This document shows, piece by piece, positions 7,416-13,880 of a stretch of 18,991 nt of DNA. This DNA comes from Alistipes sp. (lineage in GTDB: Bacteria > Bacteroidota > Bacteroidia > Bacteroidales > Rikenellaceae): the NCBI GenBank assembly GCA_017380955.1, contig JAFOCZ010000059.1, forward strand, positions 1-18,991. Direction: 5' to 3'. The first letter of the stretch is position 1. The number at the start of each line of letters is the position of its first letter. The position numbers were made by a program, and so were the translations under genes. The notes beneath the pieces were generated by a model. It was not told the DNA's origin. It made no database searches and was given only the letters and a program-made list of their open reading frames with translations.

Positions 7416-8258
7416 ATGGCATCACGTCGCGAGGTTTTAAATATATTATGCACCGCAGCCAGGGAGTGCTATGACAATATTGAGGCACGTCAGATTGCCG
7501 AGATGGTGCTCGAGGCTAAGGGTGGCTTATCGCGTAACGATATCCTTGTTGAACCAAATATGGAGGTCACTATCGAGGATTTGGATACCATTGTCGAACA
7601 GTTAAAGCGCTGGCAACCTGTGCAGTATATCATCGGCAGTGCCGAGTTTATGGATATGACGTTGGAGGTATCGGATGCTGTGCTCATACCACGCCCCGAG
7701 ACCGAGGAGTTGGTGATGTGGGTGGCCGAGGAGTGCGCACCAGGTAGCCGAATTCTCGATGTCGGCACAGGCTCGGGATGTATCGCCATAGGTGTAGCGC
7801 GCAGTGTCAAGGACTCTAAAGTCTCGGCAATAGATATCTCGGATGCGGTACTCGCGGTGGCACGCCGTAATGGTGCGGAGTATGCCCCCAATGTGGAGTT
7901 TTTGAAGGGTGATGCCCTCGCCGATTTCGATACGCTGTTCGATGATAAGTTCGACGCTGTGGTCTCCAATCCACCATATATCCCCGAGCAGGATATCTCT
8001 CTTATGCGCCCCAATGTTGTAGATTATGAGCCACATATGGCTCTTTTTGTGCCCGATAATGACCCTCTTATCTTCTATCGCTCTATAGCCCACACCGCAC
8101 GTCGTATGCTTCGTGAGGGTGGTGGCTTGTACTTTGAGATTTATGAGAATCTTGTCGAGGAGATGTGTGCGATGCTCCGCGCGGAGGGTTATGGTGATGT
8201 GAGAGTTAGGGAGGACTTCAGAGGTAAACCAAGAATGATATGTGCAAAGATAGGGTAG
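7416..8258 (+). CDS. prmC: Peptide chain release factor N5-glutamine methyltransferase PrmC
   Basis: PrmC methylates the glutamine of the GGQ motif in release factors RF1 and RF2, which speeds peptide release. The 280 residues show a helical N-terminal recognition domain (1 to about 75), IPRPETEELV (91-100, the family signature), the SAM-binding DVGTGSGCIAI (115-125) and the catalytic NPPYIPEQD (185-193). Length and order match the family. It follows aroC by a single base, and its last 19 bases overlap the recX start, so translation of aroC, prmC and recX is probably coupled. Confidence 0.96.
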   Translation: MASRREVLNILCTAARECYDNIEARQIAEMVLEAKGGLSRNDILVEPNMEVTIEDLDTIVEQLKRWQPVQYIIGSAEFMDMTLEVSDAVLIPRPETEELVMWVAEECAPGSRILDVGTGSGCIAIGVARSVKDSKVSAIDISDAVLAVARRNGAEYAPNVEFLKGDALADFDTLFDDKFDAVVSNPPYIPEQDISLMRPNVVDYEPHMALFVPDNDPLIFYRSIAHTARRMLREGGGLYFEIYENLVEEMCAMLRAEGYGDVRVREDFRGKPRMICAKIG

Positions 8259-8749
8259 AGGAGTTTGATACGCCACACGAGCCTAAAACCAAGACCGCAG
8301 AGCAGGCACTAAATGCCCTTATGCGTCTATGTTCCAAAGCCGAGAAATCCTCGGGCGATGCTCTGCGCCTGATGTATAGGTGGGGAGTGCCCATTGCCGA
8401 GCGCCAGGGTGTGCTCGATAAGTTGGTGGAGATGCGCTTCATAGATGATGCTCGCTATGCCGAGGCCTACACTCGCGAGAAGTCGCAGTTGGCAGGGTGG
8501 GGAGCGCGTAAGATAGCGCAAAACCTCTACCAGAAAGGTGTATCGAAGGATATCGTAGCCAAAACCCTCGCGATGCTCGAGAGTGACGACCAACGCGCAA
8601 TGCTCGAGAAACGCCTACAACGCAAACTACCAACCATCAAGGCCACCACCGACTATGAGCGTCGTGGCAAACTCCTACGCTATGCCCTCTCCTTGGGCTA
8701 CGACTACGATATGGTAATCTCGGTTATAGATACCTTGCTGAGGGAGTAG
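8240..8749 (+). CDS. recX: Regulatory protein RecX
   Basis: RecX binds RecA filaments and limits recombinase activity. The 169-residue protein is basic and almost all helical, with the RecX pattern of three-helix repeats: EQALNALMRLCSKAEKSSGDAL, then a stretch with FIDDARYAEAYTREK and WGARKIAQNLYQKGVSKDIV (the central, most conserved part), and a final repeat ending LGYDYDMVISVID. The start at ATG 8240 lies inside prmC, a 19-base overlap. A later in-frame ATG (residue 27) would cut into the first repeat, so 8240 is preferred. It is the last recognisable gene of the operon from lptB, and I see no strong terminator right after it. Confidence 0.93.
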   Translation: MCKDRVEEFDTPHEPKTKTAEQALNALMRLCSKAEKSSGDALRLMYRWGVPIAERQGVLDKLVEMRFIDDARYAEAYTREKSQLAGWGARKIAQNLYQKGVSKDIVAKTLAMLESDDQRAMLEKRLQRKLPTIKATTDYERRGKLLRYALSLGYDYDMVISVIDTLLRE

Positions 8750-8768
8750 TGAGTAATTAGTAAAGGTT

Positions 8769-8786
8769 TTGCCTCTTGCGAGGCAA
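8769..8786. terminator. Short hairpin after recX, possible weak terminator
   Basis: TTGCCTC (8769-8775) pairs with GAGGCAA (8780-8786) around a four-base loop, followed by TTTA. The hairpin is perfect but the T-tract is short. It lies 19 bases after the recX stop. It could end the operon weakly or form part of the odd repeat region that follows. Confidence 0.35.
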
Positions 8787-8790
8787 TTTA

Positions 8791-8860
8791 GTGAATGGGT
8801 AGTTATGGGTAGAGATGGGTATTCCCCATTTATCCCCATCAATCCCTATTAGTCCCCAGT
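8791..8860. repeat. Seven units in 10-base register: three ATGGGT, then four C-rich
   Basis: Read in 10-base blocks from 8791 the sequence runs gtgaatgggt, agttatgggt, agagatgggt, then attccccatt, tatccccatc, aatccctatt, agtccccagt. The first three share ATGGGT, and the last four share TCCCYA in the same register; the two motifs are near reverse complements. On the minus strand the four C-blocks give G-runs of 4, 3, 4 and 4 with loops of 7, 6 and 6 (8857 to 8824), which fits the usual G-quadruplex pattern. The function is unknown. Confidence 0.75.
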
Positions 8861-8862
8861 AA

Positions 8863-8964
8863 ACTATAAATGTCATCACCCGCGAGGCTATCCCCGAGGA
8901 TGTCAAGGAGGGTAGTATTGTGGTGCGCTCGGTTATGGAGGAGGGTATTGAAAAACATTTATAA
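8863..8964 (+). pseudogene. Orphan C-terminal coding remnant (about 33 codons, no start)
   Basis: After a TAA at 8860-8862 the frame is open to a TAA at 8962-8964 and reads TINVITREAIPEDVKEG followed by SIVVRSVMEEGIEKHL. Codon choice (gag, ggt, gtg) resembles the neighbouring genes, and the residue pattern looks like real protein. There is no plausible start codon ahead of it and no room for the missing N-terminus. The ending loosely recalls the last strand and helix of small nucleotidyltransferase-domain proteins, but that is a weak guess. It is best read as the tail of a gene lost by deletion, with the repeat array at its broken edge. Confidence 0.4.
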
Positions 8965-8983
8965 TAACGCAATGATTAAAAGG

Positions 8984-9022
8984 CAAATATGGGTTGGCTC
9001 AGATGAGACCAACCCATATTTG
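8984..9022. terminator. Strong bidirectional terminator
   Basis: CAAATATGGGTTGG (8984-8997) pairs perfectly with CCAACCCATATTTG (9009-9022), fourteen base pairs with an eleven-base loop. TTTT follows on the + side, and reading minus the stem is followed by CCTTTT. It sits 9 bases past the end of the 703-residue lipoprotein gene and separates it from the + strand operon. Confidence 0.9.
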
Positions 9023-9031
9023 TTTTAGGAA

Positions 9032-11143
9032 TTACTCTACGACAAAGTCGAACGTGATAGGCTCCTCTTCCTCGTCATCGTTGAGAATGTAGTAAGAGAA
9101 GGTGTAAGTGCCCTTGAAGTTACGATTCTTCCACGTATGACGCTTCTGCTTAAGATCTCGCTTGAAGTCGTTGATGAACTGCTCAATAGAGATGCGGCTG
9201 TCGTCAGTGGTGTCGTTCAACACAAACTCGTGGTCATCCTTCTTCCAATAGCGACTGTGTGTTGTGGCAATCATAGCGTTCAACTCATCGTTATATGGGT
9301 ACACCTCCATCATCCATCGCTGCTGGCTGCGTGGTGGTGGCATCATCAAGAAACTAACACGCTTGGTAGTCTCCTGGTTGACAAAGTTCGCAGTAGCCTC
9401 GAAGAAACTGTAGTAGAGACACATAACAGATGTTGTAATCTGTGTCTCGTCGAAGAGACGGTATGAGCCTGTAGGATTAGGAACTTTCCATATCCAACTC
9501 TGGTCAACCTCGCACTCGCGGCGCATAATGGTTGGAGCCTCGGAGTGTGAGCACTCAAGGATGAGGTTGTAATAGGCATCAGGGAGATTCTGACCCTCGT
9601 ATGTCCACTCAGGAACACCATCTGCCGTAGAGGCAACAATCTCCAAGTCGTCGATAGTCTGAGATGTAGATGTATCCCAACTTACGCTGAAGCCCAAGTT
9701 CACAGATGGCTCTGGAGCGAGGTACAGACCACCGTCGAAGCCATAACTGAAGCCGTCAGACTTATCGACGCTGCCGATGCTGTTCTTTGGTGAGTATTTC
9801 TCCACCACAACGCCAGCAACGCTCTTTATGGCATCTGCATCAGGCATATCCACGATGCTCTTCGAAGAATCGACATACTCATTGCTGTGTACGTGGCAGA
9901 TGCTACGACCCTCGATGTCACGCATAAAAGGTCCATAATACTTATGCTTGGTCCACACCTTAGAGTAATCATCTGCGTTGTAGGCATAGAAACCGAAGTG
10001 GTCAGCCTCGCGCCACTTACGCTTGTTAGCATCGCCCGCAGGACCGCAATCCAACACCTGGTTGTATGACAAGATGTTCTTATAGATGCAGTAGTAGTCG
10101 CAATCCTCATCCTCCATATATATAGAGCAAATCTCAAACTTCACGGTTACAGGGAGTTTTGGGCCGAGGTTATATGGTGACGAGGCGCTGATGGTGTACT
10201 CTATCTTCTGCACGCTGCTGATATCCTGCAAACTATGCTTCTGGGTCTCTGTGGCGCGTGTGCCGAGAGACTCCGCAGCACGGCTGAGAATCTCCTCATC
10301 GAGGTCTACAGAGTTCTCCTGCTCGTTAATCCACTTGGTGAACATATCGGCAAAAAGACCATAGGAGTAGGCGGTGATGGTGTTTGAGAGTTTCGACTCC
10401 TCAACCTCAGGGGCATCGGTAGGCTCTGTGTTACCCTCATCATCAACAATCTGCTCATAAGAGGTCTCGGTCTCGGCAACGCCTGTCATTCTGTCGACGA
10501 TGTGGAAGTCGCTGCCACGCACGGCGATAGCCTCGGCGAAGATACCGCTGTCGTCGGTGTCCATCAAGAACATAGACTCAAATTTCGATGGGTCGTTGCT
10601 CAAGTCGTAGAATGCCTCCAACGTTTGGCGAGCACCGGGAATCATATCTATGTCGTTGAGAAGGTCACGACCCTCCTCATAATTGTTCATCTCGATATAT
10701 ACCAGGGTGATAATGTTGCAGAATAGTTTGAAATCTTTAACCGTAGGCTCTACGATGATAATGTTGCGACCCACGAGCAACTGCATCAACACCACAGGCC
10801 ACTCATCGATCATATTCTCAATATGAGAACTATGGATAATCATTGTCGCCAAATCATCAATATTCTCATCGTCAACCACAGCAATGCGATTCTGCATACG
10901 ATTTACCAATGCAGCACCGAAGTTCTGGTAGTTGTATGGTAGGATGTAGGCAGGTAAATCCGACACAACATTAAGCGTATCCTTGGTAGGGATGCTATAC
11001 TCTTCCGTTTCGATTGTAGGCTCATCCTCCTCTACCTTCACAGGCGCATCCTTCTTGCACGCAGCAAGCGATGCCACCACCAACACCATAAGCATAGCGT
11101 TGCGAAGGAGCGCAGGGTTGAAAATGTCAATAATCTTTTTCAT
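9032..11143 (-). CDS. Large lipoprotein with leukocidin/cytolysin-like pore-forming region
   Basis: The protein has 703 residues and a lipoprotein signal ending LAAC (Cys29), followed by KKDAP, which resembles the Lys/Asp-rich surface-export signals of Bacteroidota lipoproteins. Residues 30 to about 290 form a mixed alpha/beta N-terminal region with an acidic linker (233-250). From about 310 it is beta-rich. Residues 450-515, with SVDKSDGFSYGFDGG, LGFSVSWDTSTS, DDLEIVAST and PEWTY, match by eye the pre-stem and following strands of V. cholerae cytolysin. WKNRNFKGTYTF (671-682) resembles the rim ending of S. aureus alpha-hemolysin. I recalled these comparisons rather than computing them. If right, it belongs to the beta-barrel pore-forming leukocidin/hemolysin superfamily with a pro-domain-like N-terminus. 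Alternatively it is a structural lipoprotein of unknown function. It is the last gene of the minus-strand cluster, 90 bases after the S41 gene. Confidence 0.6.
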   Translation of the reverse strand: MKKIIDIFNPALLRNAMLMVLVVASLAACKKDAPVKVEEDEPTIETEEYSIPTKDTLNVVSDLPAYILPYNYQNFGAALVNRMQNRIAVVDDENIDDLATMIIHSSHIENMIDEWPVVLMQLLVGRNIIIVEPTVKDFKLFCNIITLVYIEMNNYEEGRDLLNDIDMIPGARQTLEAFYDLSNDPSKFESMFLMDTDDSGIFAEAIAVRGSDFHIVDRMTGVAETETSYEQIVDDEGNTEPTDAPEVEESKLSNTITAYSYGLFADMFTKWINEQENSVDLDEEILSRAAESLGTRATETQKHSLQDISSVQKIEYTISASSPYNLGPKLPVTVKFEICSIYMEDEDCDYYCIYKNILSYNQVLDCGPAGDANKRKWREADHFGFYAYNADDYSKVWTKHKYYGPFMRDIEGRSICHVHSNEYVDSSKSIVDMPDADAIKSVAGVVVEKYSPKNSIGSVDKSDGFSYGFDGGLYLAPEPSVNLGFSVSWDTSTSQTIDDLEIVASTADGVPEWTYEGQNLPDAYYNLILECSHSEAPTIMRRECEVDQSWIWKVPNPTGSYRLFDETQITTSVMCLYYSFFEATANFVNQETTKRVSFLMMPPPRSQQRWMMEVYPYNDELNAMIATTHSRYWKKDDHEFVLNDTTDDSRISIEQFINDFKRDLKQKRHTWKNRNFKGTYTFSYYILNDDEEEEPITFDFVVE

Positions 11144-11176
11144 AATATATAATATGTGTTTTCTATTGACTAATAA

Positions 11177-11211
11177 AGGGTCTGTCCAACAATTATCGTT
11201 AGACAGGCCCT
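11177..11211 (-). terminator. Hairpin between the S41 gene and the large lipoprotein gene
   Basis: AGGGTCTGTC (11177-11186) pairs with GACAGGCCCT (11202-11211), ten base pairs with one wobble and a 15-base loop. Reading minus, the stem is followed by TTTATTAG, a weak T-tract. It may partly end the transcript before the cytolysin-like gene and so lower its expression. The stem resembles that of the terminator at 1142-1174 (GGGCTGTC/GACAGCCC). Confidence 0.6.
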
Positions 11212-11233
11212 AACAGTTATACGGCTTTAACTC

Positions 11234-12268
11234 TTACTTCATCAACTCAGTAAGGGCGCGCTCAACGATGGCGTCAACACCTGCGTCGAATTCCTCGTCG
11301 GTGCAGGTAACCTCGATATCTGGTGCGATACCATTCTCGATATGCTGCTTGTTTACATCGAACAACATATTTGCTGGGAACACAACCAACCAACCGTTAG
11401 GAAGGTAGTGTGTCATAGGCATAGCGCCACCACCGCCTGAGATACCGCCAATCTGTGTTACATTCTTTGCATGCTTAAGGGCGCAAGTGAAGAGGTTTGC
11501 AGTAGAGTATACACCGCGGTTTGTTAGCAACATAGTCTTCTTATTAGACCACTTGTGGCTTGTTGGGCGGCAGTACAAAGCCTGCAACTCCGAGTAATCA
11601 TTGTGACCCTTACCATTTTTGATGGCATGGTAGCCAACGTGTGTCTTCTCATCGAACCAGTTACCAGCAAGGTTTAGACCTATCTCACCACTACCACCTG
11701 GATTATTACGGATATCAAAGATAATACCCTCTGTACGCTCAATAATAGGCTCTATATACTTGTAGTCGGCAGCCTCCCAAAAACTATCGAAAGCTTTGTA
11801 GAAGATATAAGCGTAACTGTGGCCATCGCGCTCAATCTCACCAAAGACAATACCACTAGCCATGGTGACAAATCGCTCCTTCAAATAGTTTTCTCTAATA
11901 ACCGATGCATTGAAGTTCTCGGGATACTTCTCACCATTCTCATCAATTTTAAATGTATCACAACTATATGTCTTGAATGGAGAAATCATCCAAACATGGC
12001 CATCACGAAGATAGTCTAACGAAGACTCCAACACGTTGAAGAACTCCTGCTCGGTCTTTGCAGCCTCTACACGTGGGAGCATCTCGTCGTATACAGCATC
12101 CCAATCGATATTCTTATAATCGAGGTAGCAATACTGCTCATCAACCATCTTCCAAAATGCATCGAAATTAGCCTTGAAGTCATTATTAACCTCCTTATAT
12201 GTCTCGTACTTCTCGCACGACACCAAAGCTATCGAAGCCAACAGTAGCGATATAATAATTTTTTTCAT
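11234..12268 (-). CDS. S41-family serine protease, lipoprotein
   Basis: This 344-residue protein has a lipoprotein signal ending ALVSC (Cys18). A helical N-terminal domain (about 25-95: FDAFWKMVDEQYCYLD, DWDAVYDEMLPRV, LRDGHV) is typical of the tricorn/C-terminal-processing-protease family. A short middle domain follows, then the S41 core: GIIFDIRNNPGGSG (181-194), LLTNRGVYSTANLF with candidate catalytic Ser255, GGISGGGGAMP and NGIAPDIEVT. The SxxE pair usual in S41 reads S-T-A-N here, with Asn258 instead of Glu, so activity is likely but not certain. It should sit in the envelope and cut unfolded ends or specific partners; the substrate is unknown. The next upstream gene, the DUF3316-like one, ends 14 bases before it. 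Confidence 0.88.
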   Translation of the reverse strand: MKKIIISLLLASIALVSCEKYETYKEVNNDFKANFDAFWKMVDEQYCYLDYKNIDWDAVYDEMLPRVEAAKTEQEFFNVLESSLDYLRDGHVWMISPFKTYSCDTFKIDENGEKYPENFNASVIRENYLKERFVTMASGIVFGEIERDGHSYAYIFYKAFDSFWEAADYKYIEPIIERTEGIIFDIRNNPGGSGEIGLNLAGNWFDEKTHVGYHAIKNGKGHNDYSELQALYCRPTSHKWSNKKTMLLTNRGVYSTANLFTCALKHAKNVTQIGGISGGGGAMPMTHYLPNGWLVVFPANMLFDVNKQHIENGIAPDIEVTCTDEEFDAGVDAIVERALTELMK

Positions 12269-12282
12269 AGCCTGATTCTAGT

Positions 12283-13191
12283 TTAAAATTGACGATTGCT
12301 TGCCTTACGCTCCTTATGTCCAAATAGTTCTACAGATATACCCATTTTGAACAAAGAGTATTTACGGTAGCTCTGCAACTCGTATGCATGCCACCAGCGG
12401 TTAGTAGACTCATAAGAGAGCGAGATTGCGAGGCAACGAAGCGCAAAATCGATACCTAGCTCATAGTTTACACCCTGTAGATTGTGCATTGATGAGAACT
12501 TAAAATGAGTATGCTCCTTCAAGTTAAAATCAGAAGGGCGAATTGACTCTAAAATACCCTCATATCTCTCATCAACTGTCATAAAGCCCATAAACGGCAT
12601 TGAGACATTAGCATATAGGTCCAAGCCCCACTTCTTGAAATCCCAACCATAGCGAATCTGTGCCTGTGCGAACAACTGAGTCTGCAAATCTGCAGTAATT
12701 ACGTTGTTTACCGCATTATCATCACCCTTGAGGAAGCCTCCGTAGAGGTTGAACGAACCACCCACGCGAATCTGCAAACGGTCGTTGAAGGTCCAGTTGT
12801 AGAACGTAGCGTAGTCAATCTCGTAGTTCTGCATTGAGATCTTCGAGGTGTGTGCAGCGTTCGACAAACCGAGAGGGAATAACTTACGGTTCATAGAGCG
12901 CACGTGGCTCATAGTGAGTTTCCACATCACGTGCTCCGACTTGCGGTAGAAGCGGCCGTGGCTCGCCTCAATACCTAAAAGAGCCTTTGTTGTATACTCC
13001 TGATTGTTGAGGTAGTGGCTTGCGATTTTTGCAGTACCAGACAGGTATGTCCACTTTGAGGTTACGGGATTTCGTCCGCTCAACAAAACCTCGGATGTTG
13101 TCTGCTGCTCAGTTACAGAGGTATCTGTAGCCTGGGCCGACGCGAAAGTCGCGCCGGCTACCATAAGCAACATAAGAAATAGTCTCTTCAT
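12283..13191 (-). CDS. Exported DUF3316-like protein, probable outer-membrane barrel
   Basis: The protein has 302 residues. A signal peptide ends at FASA|Q (about residue 19). The remainder is a chain of alternating hydrophobic and polar strands rich in Tyr, Trp, Phe and Asn (YATFYNWTFNDRLQIRVGGS, QIRYGWDFKKWGLDLYANVS, ALRCLAISLSYESTNRWW), as in outer-membrane beta-barrels. The overall look recalls the DUF3316 proteins of Bacteroides, whose function is not known to me. It has gaps of 34 and 14 bases to its neighbours on the same strand, so it is probably part of one transcript with the proteases. The family name is from memory and only moderately sure; export and beta structure are better supported. 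Confidence 0.7.
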   Translation of the reverse strand: MKRLFLMLLMVAGATFASAQATDTSVTEQQTTSEVLLSGRNPVTSKWTYLSGTAKIASHYLNNQEYTTKALLGIEASHGRFYRKSEHVMWKLTMSHVRSMNRKLFPLGLSNAAHTSKISMQNYEIDYATFYNWTFNDRLQIRVGGSFNLYGGFLKGDDNAVNNVITADLQTQLFAQAQIRYGWDFKKWGLDLYANVSMPFMGFMTVDERYEGILESIRPSDFNLKEHTHFKFSSMHNLQGVNYELGIDFALRCLAISLSYESTNRWWHAYELQSYRKYSLFKMGISVELFGHKERKASNRQF

Positions 13192-13225
13192 TTTTTGTTC
13201 TTATAAATTAAACATATAGATTCTC

Positions 13226-13861
13226 TTACATCAAATCCTCGACGTGTCTCTTCTTCTTGCCCTTAGCATCGCGCTTAGCCTGCTTCATCAGCTGCTTCTC
13301 GATGCGCTTTGACCAAGGTGCCACGTCGGTTTTGATGATAAACTCATACTCGTTGTAAGACTCATCCACATTCTTCACGGCCTTAGGATCGAAGGTGCGT
13401 GCCGAGGTGCGGCTCACGATGTGCTGCTCCATATTGAGTTCGAGGTTGTAGCCGTTGAAGAGTGCCTGGTGCTTGATGAGCTTTCCAGATGATGTCTCCA
13501 ACAACTTCTCGCCATTATCCATAATAAAGGTAAGAAGTTTGTGGTAGGTCTCATCGTTGTAGAATACAACTCTTACATCCGAAGCCTTGTCGTCCTGACC
13601 CATCTGCACGGTGATCTTATAGTCGTTGTGTGAAGGGCGGATATCCTCGTAGGCATCTACAAGGATTGCCAACACGTTGATGGTTGTGCCCAAGCCGCTT
13701 ACTCGGAACAGTGTCCAAGAGTTAGTCTTCTTGTTGTACTTAAACTGGCTATCTCTGAACTCCTGCTTGCTGTAGTCAAGATACTTTGAGTATGGAAGTT
13801 CCTGAGCGTTGACAGCCAGTGCCATACATAGTGCAAAAGCGAGTACCAAAAATCTCTTCAT
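13226..13861 (-). CDS. Exported protein of unknown function (211 aa)
   Basis: I do not recognise this protein. A signal peptide (MKRFLVLAFALCMALAVNA|Q) sends it to the periplasm or beyond. The mature part is alpha/beta with no cysteine: SWTLFRVSGLGTTINVLAILVDAY looks like a hydrophobic strand or helix pair, followed by polar strands and a helix-rich stretch. It ends in a strongly basic tail (KQLMKQAKRDAKGKKKRHVEDLM) of the sort that may bind acidic partners or membranes. The gene begins 19 bases after the C11 protease gene and ends 34 bases before the DUF3316-like gene, so it is probably co-transcribed. No catalytic motif is visible. Confidence 0.8.
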   Translation of the reverse strand: MKRFLVLAFALCMALAVNAQELPYSKYLDYSKQEFRDSQFKYNKKTNSWTLFRVSGLGTTINVLAILVDAYEDIRPSHNDYKITVQMGQDDKASDVRVVFYNDETYHKLLTFIMDNGEKLLETSSGKLIKHQALFNGYNLELNMEQHIVSRTSARTFDPKAVKNVDESYNEYEFIIKTDVAPWSKRIEKQLMKQAKRDAKGKKKRHVEDLM

Positions 13862-13880
13862 AGTAGTTTGTGTCTATAGT

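Noticed and set aside
8791..8860. CRISPR array
   Set aside because: The units are 10 bases long and contiguous, with no spacers of about 30 bases and no cas genes nearby.
8757..8972. 71-residue open frame on the - strand over the repeat array
   Set aside because: Its sequence is produced by the 10-base repeats and the antisense of the coding remnant; no recognisable protein.
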